From NCBI GenBank assembly GCA_033807775.1, contig CM066317.1:11429870-11493869 (forward strand): 64,000 bases of DNA. Reading direction: 5' to 3'. Origin of the DNA: Saussurea involucrata (Eukaryota; Streptophyta; Magnoliopsida; Asterales; Asteraceae). Position 1 is the first letter of the stretch, and each line of letters opens with the position of its first letter. Below the pieces are notes generated by a model. The model made no database searches and was not told the DNA's origin. It was given only the letters and a program-made list of their open reading frames with translations. Made by a program: the position numbers and the translations under genes. Shown here piece after piece: positions 46,025 to 56,337 of this stretch.

Positions 46025-46783
46025 CTAGGAATTAAAATCCAATAGTTCGTTGATCGTGTCGATGTCTTCATCCCTTTGATTCCACCATCGAAAGAATCTT
46101 TTCCACATCATTTTTATTTCGGTGCACTTTACCAGAGCGTGATCCACCGACTCCGGCTCTACCTCACATCTCGGACACAACGTTGAGTTCAAGTCTACTC
46201 CCATCTTATATAGTACCAAGCGACATGGTATCCTCCCTTGTTTAGCTTTCCAAAGGAAGATGCATACCTTTTTTGGTGCTATTTTTGACCATCTCGTTTT
46301 TTCATGAACTTCCCCAAGGACCGCTAACCTCTCCTCGATCTTTCCCTTCAACTTTTGTATCGTAAACTTCCCGTCCCATCCCTCTAGCCATTTAGGTTGA
46401 TCCCGGACTCCTTCCCTCGGTTCCCACCCTTGAAGTACCTCCCTTAGGCACTCCCATTCACCCAACTCCCTCCCCCTCGGCTCTCTCCTCCAACTCCACT
46501 TCCATCTCCAACTCCCTCCCTCCCACTCCCCTTTCTCGGCTATTGAGCCTTCCTTATTTATTTCAAGGAGAAATAGTCTCTTGAACCTCTCCCCCAACTT
46601 CTCACCCCCAATCCAACGATCCTTCCAAAAACTCGTCCCATCCCCCCCTCCCACCTCCTTCCCGAATGACGACGCGAAATTTAGCCCAATTTTCTCTAAC
46701 TCACTGCCCACTTTTATAATGTTCCCCCACACCGACCACCCCCCCTCCCCGCGATATTCCTCTCGCTACCGAATCCCCCCTCC
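46025..46783 (-). pseudogene. LINE ORF2 C-terminal part with zf-RVT domain
   Basis: A 235-codon frame (46732-46025) has the plant LINE pattern after the RT: WSKIAPKKVCIFLWKAKQGR at about residues 144-163, then Cys-x2-Cys...His...Cys (LCPRC...DHALVKC) forming the zf-RVT zinc-binding region. The segment 46783-46733 continues the upstream RT frame only with a frameshift in a G-run near 46740. The join to the RT part is interrupted by the GC-rich MITE. Confidence 0.85.
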
Positions 46784-46785
46784 TA

Positions 46786-47209
46786 GGCATGGCAAATTGC
46801 CCCGCCCCGCCCCGAAACCCGGTCCACCCGCCCCGATCGGGGCCGGGGATTCCCCGCCAAACCGGGTACCGGGGCCGGGGATTCCCCATTTAAGAAAACC
46901 GGGGCCAGGGATGGGGGTCCCCGACCCGCCCCGGACCCGGTATATATATATATATTATAAAAATGTATATTTTTATTAAATATATATATATATATTAAAA
47001 AAATGTATATTTTTATTAAATATATATATATATATTAAAAAAATTATATATTTTATTAGTAATTAAGGGTTGACCGGGGGTTGACCGGGGTTTGACCGGG
47101 GCCGGGGGAGGGTATCACAAACCGGGGAGGGGCCGGGGCCGGGGGAGGGTATTACAAACCGGGGCCGGGGATGGGGGTCCCCGCCCCATACCCGCCCCGT
47201 TGCCATGCC
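46786..47209. mobile_element. GC-rich TIR MITE with TA target duplication, inside LINE ORF2
   Basis: The termini GGCATGGCAA...TTGCCATGCC are 10-bp perfect inverted repeats flanked by TA (46784-46785 and 47210-47211). Both arms (about 150 bp each) are G+C-rich strings of CCGGGG/CCCCGG, while the core 46941-47060 is (TA)n with three copies of a roughly 50-bp AT unit. It interrupts the LINE between RT and zf-RVT, so it is younger than the LINE. Apparent ORFs over it are low-complexity shadows. Confidence 0.82.
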
Positions 47210-47211
47210 TA

Positions 47212-48481
47212 CCCCTTCCCTCCCGTAAAGGCTTTTTATTACCTTTGCCCACAATGCTTCCTTTTCCGCTCCGAACCTCCACCACCATTTGCCCAACAAC
47301 CCCCAATTAGCAGATTGAAGGCTTCCCACATTTAACCCGCCTCTCTCAAAATTTCTCACGACCCGATCCCATTTAACCCAAGCCACTCCTCTCTTTGAGT
47401 TTGAACCCTTCCCCCCTCCCAAAAAAAATTGAGACCTCACTCTCTCTAACTCACAAATCACTCCTCTCGGGGCTCTAAAAAGCGAGAAAAAATACAAAGC
47501 AATGCTACCAAGGACCGACTTTACCAAAGTAAGTCTACCACCATACGATATCAATTTAGATTTCCAGTCAGCAAGTTTATTTTGTACCTTTGTTATCGCG
47601 GCCTTCCAATTGTCTATCTTGCTCATGTTACTCCCTACTGGGAGTCCGAGGTACGAGAATGGTAGTTCTCCGTAGGCGCAACCCACCCCATCCGACCAAG
47701 CTTGGGCCTCGTCTTCGCCGACTCCCACACCATATAATTTACTCTTCCCAATATTGATTTTTAAACCCGATACCATGTGAAAACATTCTAGAATTTTCAT
47801 TAAATTTTTTACATTCTTGGCGTTCCATTTCCCGAAGAAGACGACATCATCCGCGTATTGTAGATGTGTCAACTCTACTTCCTCTTTCCCGATCTTCACC
47901 CCTTCGAACAATCCCTTTGCTTTTGCTTCCAACATCAATGCATTCAAACCTTCGGCAACCACTAGGAAAAGGAATGGGGCTAGTGGGTCACCTTGTCTAA
48001 GCCCTTTCTCCATTCTAAATTCCTTTGTAGGGGAGCCATTAACCAAGACCGATACCGATGCCGTTTCCAAACATGCTTTGACCCATCTACACCATTTTTC
48101 TCCAAAACCCATCAATGCTAAAGTCTCAAGAAGGAACGACCACTCCACGTTATCGTAGGCTTTTTCGAAGTCAACTTTGAAAACCATACCCTTCTTTTTC
48201 GTCTTCCTAAAGAACTCCACCGCTTCATTAGCCACCAAAACTCCATCTAGGATGAATCTTCCTTTAATGAAAGCCGCTTGTGTTTCCCCTATTATTTTAT
48301 CCATTACCTTTTTCATCCTTTCCGCCATCACCTTCGCGAGAATCTTATAATAGGCCCCGATCAAGCTAATCGGCCTATAGTCATTTAGCCCCGTTGGATT
48401 CTCTATCTTTGGAATGAGAGTGATGAACGAAGCGTTGCACCCTCCGCTTATCTTTGCCTCCTCCCAAAATCTATCTATAGC
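47212..48481 (-). pseudogene. LINE reverse transcriptase (ORF2 middle/C-terminal part)
   Basis: A long open frame (48502-47063) contains RVT_1 motifs: DYRPISLIGAYYKILAK (41-57), VDFEKAYDNVEW (catalytic Asp111), GLRQGDPLAP (167-176) and YADD (216-219). The first seven residues are encoded by the gypsy LTR (48502-48482) and the last about 50 by the MITE, so the frame is a chimera. The true LINE part continues at 60324 on the other side of element D. Nuclear LINE RT would act with the endonuclease at 61011-61754. Confidence 0.92.
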
Positions 48482-50702
48482 TGTAACATCCCAAAATTTC
48501 AAGAAAATTTAAAATTTTTAATTTAAACACTTCATATATAAAAACTCATTAAATAACCCCAACATATTAATTGCAAAATCATAATGATCCCAACGTTTCG
48601 TTTGCAAACACAATATTTAATATCTTTATAAATTACTACCAGCGGAAACAATGTTTAATTATAAAAATCATAAGTCAACCAACTTTCCTCGCGCGCCAGT
48701 GTGTACTCATCACGCCTTGGAGCCGCTCGGACCTGAAACCACAGTATATAGGGAAAGGGTAAGCACGAAGCTTAGTGAATTCAAACACCATAAATAATAC
48801 AGTTATTCCACACTACCCCTAAAACAGATAGTGACACATAAGCGATCATACAGGTCTACGAACAAAATCATAAACATGTATATCCACAACCACCCGCCTA
48901 AAAAGCGCCAGTCGGTCCCACCGACCACATGATAACATCTTCGGCCCCGCCGAATCCTCGGTCCCACCGAGTCTCTACGCCCCGCGTATAAAACCTCCGG
49001 CCCCGCCGGACCCTCGATCCCACCGAGTTAACATGGCAACACAGTATCAACTAGACACCCCACTATCTAGTCCCCCAATACAATCACATAAAGCTACCAC
49101 ACACGTACTACAGCAATGATAAAATAACTAATATTAGATATAGTGAGAGAACTCACCTCGAGTGCGCGCCTAGCTTAACAACACAAAACAAGCTTCACAA
49201 TTACGGTCACTTTCCAGCACCTAAACGCATGTTAAAACGTGTCAATACGAGACCCGGACCCTATGACACGACACACGCTTAAACCGTCACTAAAACTAAT
49301 TTCCGTTCTCTTAAAACAGGTCTGTTCGGGACCTGTTTCGACCCCTTTAAATCCAGAAAATTCCCAATATTATTTCATGACCAGAAAGTCCTCTGAGTTA
49401 GGGTTCCAAGGACATATTATACGCCTCCTAACGATTTTTCTACAATTTATTATGAATTAAATACGAACGGTTACCAAAACTGCCAGTTTTCGGTCCAGCC
49501 TGAACAAACAGTCCAAAACAGCCTAGCTACGGGTTTAATCAGACTTTCGGCAAAACACGAAAAACCTTCCCAACTCTAATAGGGAACTATGGCCACCAAA
49601 ATCACCTCAAAACGAGTTACGAGTAAAAAGTTATGGTCCACGCAAAACAGTGGCAGATTCCTGGAAATTTTACATAAAATGACGAACCGCAGAACTTGCG
49701 ACCACTTTTTCTCCCAACTCGAGGCCGAACCAGTTTTCCGCTAAAACACAGAAAACGTGCCCGGTCCCGAGCTCGAAGCGTGGGCGCCAGTTTCGGCTCA
49801 ATCGGAGTTACGACGGAAAAGTTATTGCCGTCACAAAACAGGGACTGAACCATATTTTCGCATAAAAAGTGATTTTAGAACCGACGGTTTAAACTATTCG
49901 GCTTAACGATTAAGTCACGGGTTAAGGGCTCTATAGAGACTAAGGTCTGGTCAGGGCCACGCGCCACCCACTGCCATCTCCGGCAGTGGTGGTCGCCGGT
50001 GGCGACCGGCGGCGGCCGGCGGTGGTTTTTCGATTACGATCGCACGAGACAACAACCCGACCATTCTCCCTCTCTCTCTCGACCAGTCTCACGCACACGC
50101 ACCCACAACGGCAGCCACGGCCGTCCATCCACCACCGCCACAGCGGCGGCGAAAGGCGGCGGCGACTGGAACGAGAAGGAAAGAAACGAAACATGAGAGG
50201 TGATTACCTTACGACGACGCCACGTAACCGCACTCGATCCTCCCTCCCTCGAAACTCCGGCGAACAGCAGGAGGTGGTGACAGCGACTTCCGGCGGTCTC
50301 TCTCTCTCTCTCTTTTCCGGCGACTGCAGGTTGCTCTCTTTCTAATCTCCTCTCGGCTCTCCTCTATCTCTCTCGAACTCCCTCACTGCCGCACCTCACA
50401 ACCAAAAAGAAAGGACAATAGGGTTTTTGGAAAAAACGTTTGGGTTTTGCTTGGCTTTCACGAAAAGAAAAACGGGAATGGGAATGGGAATCCGGCCATG
50501 GGCCGTGACCCATGCAAACCATTCCAAATGTTTCACTTTAGCCCCCCAAACTACCCCTATTTTACAAACTTCACTAAAAGACATGGTTTCTAACATTATG
50601 GTCCTTTTTTACACCAACCCACTAACCACAAACAATTAAATGTAAACGCTTTAATTAATTAAAAATAATTAGACAAAAACGTACCGGGACGCGGGCTTTA
50701 CA
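48482..50702 (-). repeat. 3' LTR of element D (2221 bp)
   Basis: In sense (minus) it starts TGTAAAGCCCGCG and ends GGGATGTTACA. The putative leader intron runs from CGTAAG|GTAATC (first base 50206) to GGTTTCAG (48733). An AAGC...GCTT hairpin (48773-48761) precedes the acceptor. Six short palindromes, for example CTCGGTCCCACCGAG, occupy 48909-49033. GGCGGCCGGCGG-type repeats near 50000-50030 and 50150 differ in copy number from the other LTR. Confidence 0.93.
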
Positions 50703-50716
50703 ACTCTCCCCCGCTT
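50703..50716 (-). other. Polypurine tract of element D
   Basis: AAGCGGGGGAGAGT in sense orientation, immediately upstream of the 3' LTR and directly after the pol stop codon. It is the expected plus-strand primer site. Confidence 0.8.
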
Positions 50717-50719
50717 GGA

Positions 50720-53700
50720 TTAGACTTCGTCCCCGAAGTCCACGCCCGCAAACAGCTCCGGGTAATTCTCCCGCATCTCGGCTTCTGGTTCCCATGTCCA
50801 TTCTGAACCTTTCCGGTGCTGCCACTGGACCTTCACCAATCCAATGACTTTGTTCCGAAGAGTCTTCGTCTTCCTCTCGACGATGGCTACTGGCTTCTCC
50901 ACATAGTTGAGTCGCTCGTCAATCTGAATATCTTCAAGGGGAACTACTGCAGACTCATCCATCACGCACTTCCGCAACTGAGAGACATGGAACGTGTTGT
51001 GGATCAGGCTCAGCTCCTCTGGTAGCTCCAATCGGTAAGCTACTTTCCCCACACGCGCGATGACCTTGTACGGTCCGATATATCGGGGACCCAACTTTCC
51101 CCGCTTGCGAAAACGGATTGCCCCTTTCCAGGGTGACACTTTCAAAAGAACGTAATCCCCGACTTGGAACTCCAAGTCCAATCGTCTCTTATCAGCGTAA
51201 CTCTTTTGTCGACTCTGAGCAGTGACTAACCGATCCCGCACCATCTGGATCATTTTCATCGTCTTTAGCACAACATCGGTGCTCCCCAGCACCCTGTGAC
51301 CAACCTCGCCCCAGCAAATGGGCGTCCGACACTTCCTGCCATACAACACTTCGTACGGCGCTCTACCGATGCTAGCGTGATAGCTGTTATTATAGGAGAA
51401 CTCAGCTAGTGGAAGATACTGATCCCAACTACCACCAAAGTCAATCACACATGCTCGCAGCATGTCCTCAAGTGTCTGAATAGTACGCTCACTTTGCCCG
51501 TCGGTCTGAGGATGAAATGATGTACTGAAATGCAACCGCGTACCCATCTCATTCTGAAACTTCTCCCAAAACCGGGAGGTGAAACGAGTATCCCGATCCG
51601 AGACAATCGAGACTGGCACCCCGTGCCTAGTTACAATCTCTCGGATGAAAACCTCCGCGAGCTTATCCGCCGAGAAGCTCTCTTTAATCGCCAAGAAGTG
51701 AGCGCTCTTAGTCAGACGATCCACAATTACCCAGATGGTATCATTCCCTCGCTGAGTTTTGGGAAGCTTCGTGATGAAATCCATCGTAATCTGCTCCCAC
51801 TTCCACACCGGAATCTCCAAAGGCTGCAATTTCCCGTGCGGTCGCTGGTGCTCCGCCTTGACCTTCCGACAAGTCAAACATACCTCCACACATTTGGCCA
51901 CATCCCGCTTCATGCCGGGCCACCAATAGCCTTCCCGTAAGTCTCTGTACATTTTGGTAGCTCCCGGATGAATCGAAAACTTGGACTTATGCGCCTCGTC
52001 CAATAGTATCTGTCGGTTCCCACCGGTGAATGGGACCCAAACTCTACCATATCGGGTCAATAGTCCTCGACTATCCCGTACTAATTTTGGAATTTCTCCC
52101 GAAACTCTCTCACGTTTTGCATTTTCCGCCAACACGGCCACCTCCTGAGCGACACCTATCGACTCCAAAAGAGGTGCAACCACTGTCAACCGCTGACACA
52201 GACCCTTCAGCGGTCCCCCAACCGGATGTCGGCTAAGTGCGTCCGCGACTACATTCGCTTTACCAGGGTGGTAAAGTATCTCGCAGTCGTAATCCTTGAC
52301 CACATCAAGCCATCTTCGCTGACGCATATTAAGATTTTGCTGATCCATCAGGTATTTAAGGCTCTTATGATCAGTGTAGATCGTACACTTGACAACATAA
52401 AGATAGTGTCTCCAAATTTTTAGAGCAAACACTACTGCTCCCAACTCCAAGTCATGAGTCGGGTAGTTCGCTTCGTGAGGCTTCAGCTGCCTCGAAGCGT
52501 AAGCTATGACCTTGCCGTGTTGCATCAGCACGACACCCAACCCCTGATATGAAGCATCACAATAAACCACCAAATCCTCCATACCCTCGGGCAAAGTTAA
52601 CACAGGAGCCTCGCATAAACGCCTGCGTAGCTCCTCAAACGCCTTCTGCTGCTCTTCACCCCAACTGAAAGCTGCAGTTTTCTTCGTCAGTCGAGTCATA
52701 GGCAAGGCAATCTTGGAGAAATCTTCGATAAATCTTCGATAGTATCCTGCTAACCCGAGAAAACTCCGCACCTCGGTAGGAGTTTTCGGCACCTCCCACC
52801 GCATTACCGCTGAGATCTTGGCCGGATCGACCATGATACCGTCCTGATTCACGACATGTCCTAGGAATTGGACCTCTCGTAACCAGAATTCACACTTGGA
52901 GAACTTAGCATAAAGCTTCTCCCGCCTCAACACATCCAAAACTTCCCGCAAATGCACCTCGTGCTCTTCTCTCGTCTTCGAATATACGAGGATATCGTCG
53001 ATGAATACGATCACCGAGCGATCCAGCATCGGGCTGCATACCCTGTTCATGAGGTCCATGAACGCTGCTGGTGCGTTGGTGAGTCCGAAAGGCATCACCA
53101 CGAACTCGTAATGGCCATACCGCGTACGGAAGGCCGTTTTCTCCGTATCCTCACCTCGTACCCGCATCTGATGGTACCCGGATCTCAGGTCGATCTTGGA
53201 GAACCACGAGGCTCCCTGCAACTGATCAAACAAGTCGTCAATCCTTGGCAGAGGATAACGATTCTTTACCGTAAGCTTATTCAGCTCCCGGTAATCAATA
53301 CACATTCGTTGAGATCCATCCTTCTTCTTTACGAACAATATTGGAGCTCCCCACGGTGAACAACTCGGCTTAATGAACTCTTTCTCGAGAAGTTCCTGCA
53401 ACTGATCATACAGCTCCTTCATTTCCGGTGGAGCCAGGCGATAGGGTGCCTTGGCCACCGGAGCAGCACCCGGAATCAAATCGATTCGAAACTCCACCTG
53501 TCGTTCGGGAGGTATCCCCGGTAACTCGTCGGGAAACACATCGGCAAACTCCCTCACGACTGGTACATCTACGGCAGTCTTCTTCGCCTCGTCAATACGC
53601 GTATCTATCACATACGCCAAGTACCCCTGACCACTATGCTGAAGGTGTCTCCGAGCCCTCGCCGCGGAACATATTGCCGTAGTCCGTCTGGGCGAGTCTC

Positions 53701-54988
53701 CCTGAATCAACAACTCTCCCCCGTTTGGGGTTCGAACCCGCACTTGTTTGTGGCGACAAACAATTTCCGCATCAAACGCGTCCATCCAATCCATGCCCAC
53801 AATCACACAAAGCTCTCGCATAGCTATCGGAATCAAATCAATGGGAAACCTCACACCCGAGATTTCCAACGTGCATCCCCGATACACATCCGTAACCGTC
53901 AAGGTCCTATCATCGGCAACCTCGACTACCAAAGGACATCCTAACCGTCCCACCACTCGGCCCAAACTCTCGCTAAAAGTGCGAGACACAAATGAATGAG
54001 TAGCCCCGCTATCAAACATTACAACCGCAGGCACCGAGTTAACTAGAAACGTACCTAACATACAATTAACAACATATAAAAAAACAAGGCATGAAAAGGA
54101 AGGACGAAAAGAAAAAGGGTGATAAAACATACCTGTCACCACCTTAGGCGTCGCTTGCGCCTCTTCCACCTTCAGCTGGTGGACTCTACCTCGGGCTGCC
54201 TCTGTTCCTGGCTGACCCGTACGACCGTCAGTGATGCGCAGTGGGGCATTTGTAGGAGCCCTCTGTGCACCACCCCCATCAGCTGCTCTCGCGTTCGGAC
54301 AATTGGCCTTCACGTGGCCCGTCTGCTTGCAGCTAAAGCAGATCATCAATGGCGACTTGCAATCCCGGCTGAAATGACCGGACTGCCCACACTTGAAACA
54401 CCCGTCAATCTTCTTCCCACTAGTATCCCTGGGTTTAAACCCACCACTCCTCGAACTCCCGCGCGAATCAGAAAACTTTGACTTCTTTTGCACCGCAGAG
54501 ATTGGCGTCACCGCCTGTGCTGCCTTTCTCTTTCTGGCTTGGGTCTCTAACTCCAGCTCCCTTCTCCGGGCTGCATCCATCATTGCTGACAAAGAAGCGT
54601 ACGGCACCGTGCTCACGAATTCTCTGATCTCGGTACGTAACATATCCTTATACCGAGCCATCTTCAATTCCTCCGAAGCGGCATATTGAGGACAAAACAG
54701 CGCCATCTCAGTGAATTTCGTGTTCATCTCTTTAACAGTCTCCGTGGTCTGGGTTAGTTCCAAGAACTCCTTCGCTATCCGCTCCATCTCTACCGGAGGC
54801 ACGTACTCGGCACGGAACCGAGTAACGAACTCCTCCCAAGTAAGGGAAGTACGCTCGGCCAGAGTCAGCGCTGAGGCGCACCAATCCTTCGCCCCGTCGC
54901 GAAGCAAATTCACAGCAAAACGGACCTTCAGATTATCCGGGCAGACGCAGGTCAAGAAGGCACACTCCATATCAGAAACCCAACGCAT
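50720..54988 (-). CDS. Gag-pol polyprotein of element D (1422 codons open)
   Basis: Domains in order: gag capsid region (about 1-160), two CCHC zinc knuckles (197-210, 217-230), aspartic protease DSGATH (Asp326), RT with VFIDD (Asp664/665; first Asp at 600), RNase H (Asp811, Glu848, Asp873, Asp916), integrase zinc region (about 1000-1040), D-D(35)-E core (Asp1070, Asp1131, Glu1167), GPY-type region (about 1305-1320) and a C-terminal chromodomain (about 1365-1410). The order PR-RT-RH-IN-chromodomain identifies a chromovirus, most like Tekay/Del. Residues 287-312 look like an unspliced 78-nt intron. The true gag start is upstream, separated by a frameshift and a stop, so the copy is probably not autonomous as it stands. 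Confidence 0.95.
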   Translation of the reverse strand: MRWVSDMECAFLTCVCPDNLKVRFAVNLLRDGAKDWCASALTLAERTSLTWEEFVTRFRAEYVPPVEMERIAKEFLELTQTTETVKEMNTKFTEMALFCPQYAASEELKMARYKDMLRTEIREFVSTVPYASLSAMMDAARRRELELETQARKRKAAQAVTPISAVQKKSKFSDSRGSSRSGGFKPRDTSGKKIDGCFKCGQSGHFSRDCKSPLMICFSCKQTGHVKANCPNARAADGGGAQRAPTNAPLRITDGRTGQPGTEAARGRVHQLKVEEAQATPKVVTGMFYHPFSFRPSFSCLVFLYVVNCMLGTFLVNSVPAVVMFDSGATHSFVSRTFSESLGRVVGRLGCPLVVEVADDRTLTVTDVYRGCTLEISGVRFPIDLIPIAMRELCVIVGMDWMDAFDAEIVCRHKQVRVRTPNGGELLIQGDSPRRTTAICSAARARRHLQHSGQGYLAYVIDTRIDEAKKTAVDVPVVREFADVFPDELPGIPPERQVEFRIDLIPGAAPVAKAPYRLAPPEMKELYDQLQELLEKEFIKPSCSPWGAPILFVKKKDGSQRMCIDYRELNKLTVKNRYPLPRIDDLFDQLQGASWFSKIDLRSGYHQMRVRGEDTEKTAFRTRYGHYEFVVMPFGLTNAPAAFMDLMNRVCSPMLDRSVIVFIDDILVYSKTREEHEVHLREVLDVLRREKLYAKFSKCEFWLREVQFLGHVVNQDGIMVDPAKISAVMRWEVPKTPTEVRSFLGLAGYYRRFIEDFSKIALPMTRLTKKTAAFSWGEEQQKAFEELRRRLCEAPVLTLPEGMEDLVVYCDASYQGLGVVLMQHGKVIAYASRQLKPHEANYPTHDLELGAVVFALKIWRHYLYVVKCTIYTDHKSLKYLMDQQNLNMRQRRWLDVVKDYDCEILYHPGKANVVADALSRHPVGGPLKGLCQRLTVVAPLLESIGVAQEVAVLAENAKRERVSGEIPKLVRDSRGLLTRYGRVWVPFTGGNRQILLDEAHKSKFSIHPGATKMYRDLREGYWWPGMKRDVAKCVEVCLTCRKVKAEHQRPHGKLQPLEIPVWKWEQITMDFITKLPKTQRGNDTIWVIVDRLTKSAHFLAIKESFSADKLAEVFIREIVTRHGVPVSIVSDRDTRFTSRFWEKFQNEMGTRLHFSTSFHPQTDGQSERTIQTLEDMLRACVIDFGGSWDQYLPLAEFSYNNSYHASIGRAPYEVLYGRKCRTPICWGEVGHRVLGSTDVVLKTMKMIQMVRDRLVTAQSRQKSYADKRRLDLEFQVGDYVLLKVSPWKGAIRFRKRGKLGPRYIGPYKVIARVGKVAYRLELPEELSLIHNTFHVSQLRKCVMDESAVVPLEDIQIDERLNYVEKPVAIVERKTKTLRNKVIGLVKVQWQHRKGSEWTWEPEAEMRENYPELFAGVDFGDEV
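54055..54132 (-). other. Candidate 78-nt in-frame intron in gag-pol
   Basis: On the minus strand GTGACAG|GTATGT begins the segment and ATGTTAG|GTACG ends it. It is U-rich, 78 nt (26 codons) and stop-free. Removal leaves Gly286 next to Thr313 just before the protease, in a continuous Val-Thr-Gly-Thr-Phe-Leu reading. The 26 residues are hydrophobic and unlike protease flanks. Splicing is inferred; no transcript is available. Confidence 0.65.
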
Positions 54989-55275
54989 GCTAACAATTGG
55001 GTTCGAGTCTCCCTTGAACTCCGGGGAGAACAGGCAGAGAGATCCCGGTACTGGAACTCTCGATTACGGGGCTGTCCCCCAGCAGGCGGCGGAATCGCTG
55101 CAATGCGCTCCTCTAGCAGAACCGTCACCTAATCTTGTATGGCGGTGATAATCTCGGGGATTGCCTCCCCGACCGCATGCGCTACCTCCGCTGCAATCAT
55201 CTCTCGGATCTGCTCCTCCGTGATCCCCGCCTCAGTTCGCGGCTCAGTCGCGTTGTTCCTCCTAGTGATGGCCAT
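54989..55275 (-). pseudogene. Gag N-terminus of element D with stop and frameshift
   Basis: ATG at 55275 opens MAITRRNN..., 48 codons long, ending in TAG at 55131-55129. The same frame then continues until a run of four C (sense; plus 55023-55026), where the frame that leads into the 1422-codon ORF is one base off. A one-base loss in the C-run is the simplest explanation. Two lesions disable gag translation from its natural start. Confidence 0.8.
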
Positions 55276-55532
55276 TCTATAAAGAAGAAACATACAACGA
55301 GTTATTAGTACCTAATAACTCACATCAACAACACTCACGCTCAGCTCCTTGGAATCCTCGCGACTTTCCCGACTCGAGCACTGATCCTGTGCTTCCGGTA
55401 GTAGGAGCTCTACTACTACCTTCCACGCCTATCATCGCTCGTTCCGAGTCCCATCCCGAGGGGTCCAAGTAGCTTCTCGCCGCAACTACACACATATGCC
55501 CGCACCGGCATATATACTCACTCTTCCTAGCT
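55276..55532 (-). other. Leader between internal partial LTR and gag
   Basis: Non-coding 257 bp. It begins GAGCTAGG right after the partial LTR end; compared with the intact leader at 58114, a PBS core is missing, so this internal copy cannot prime. Confidence 0.55.
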
Positions 55533-56337
55533 CTGTAACGTCCCAAAAATTACAAGCAAATTTAAATTTTTAAATAAACAACTCATTTATAACAACTCAT
55601 TAAATGAATCCCAACGTTTCGTTTGCAAACCCATAATTATTAACTTTATAATAAAAATACAGCGGAATAAACGTTTAATTAATAAAACCATAAAACAACC
55701 AGCTCTCCTCGCGCGCCAGTGTGTACTTGTCACGCCTTGAAGCCGCTCGGACCTGAAACCACAGTTTATTGGGAAAGGGTAAGCACGAAGCTTAGTGAAT
55801 TCCAACACATGCGCAGATAGGAATTATATACACATCACCCCTATCCGCACATAAGCAACAACATCACAGTTACATAAAACGAGTAAACATCTACAAGTAA
55901 TTATGTATCCAACACCTCAGTACCATCGAGGCCTCGGTCCCACCGAATTGTAATGTATCCAACACCTCAGTACCATCGAGGCCTCGGTCCCACCGAATTG
56001 TAATGTATCCAACACCTCAGTACCATCGAGGCCTCGGTCCCACCGAATTGTAATGTAACACATTTATACCAAGCATTCAAACCAATCAAATATTACACAC
56101 CACAAACAACTAGTTCACACCACAAAGACAATAGTACATACAAACTATTATGACATGCATACAACCCCTAACTACACAGTGAGAGAACTCACCTCGAATG
56201 CGTGCCCAGCTTAATAACACAATTCAAGCTTCACAATTATGGTCACTTCCCAGCACCTAAAAGCATGTTAAAACGTGTCAATACAAGACCCGGACCCTAT
56301 GACACGACACACGCTTAAACCGTCACTAAAACTATTT
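55533..56337 (-). repeat. Internal partial LTR of a D-related element
   Basis: It aligns with the 3' (sense) half of the D LTR: sense end GGGACGTTACA at 55533, hairpin 55793-55781, acceptor-like GGTTTCAG, and the block up to about 56334 matching 49150-49304. It is clearly diverged from both outer LTRs, so it was present before D inserted. Beyond 56338 similarity stops. Confidence 0.8.
55904..56053. repeat. Three perfect 50-bp tandem repeats
   Basis: Units start at 55904, 55954 and 56004 and are identical by eye. Each contains CTCGGTCCCACCGA, the palindrome type arrayed in the outer D LTRs, plus CATCGAGGCCTCGG. Perfect identity implies recent expansion. It is not a CRISPR array: there are no spacers. 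Confidence 0.92.

Noticed and set aside
46581..47310. Pro/Gly/Arg-rich ORFs
   Set aside because: They arise from the GC-rich arms of the MITE and do not resemble real proteins; the real signal is LINE ORF2 on the minus strand either side.
49986..50345. 119-codon ORF in LTR D
   Set aside because: It lies over GGCGGC and CTCTCT simple sequence in the LTR and differs by indels in the second LTR.
50816..55148. Several plus-strand ORFs of 65-145 codons opposite gag-pol
   Set aside because: They are antisense shadows of the 1422-codon polyprotein.
55904..56053. CRISPR-like array
   Set aside because: The repeats are directly adjacent with no spacers, in plant LTR sequence.
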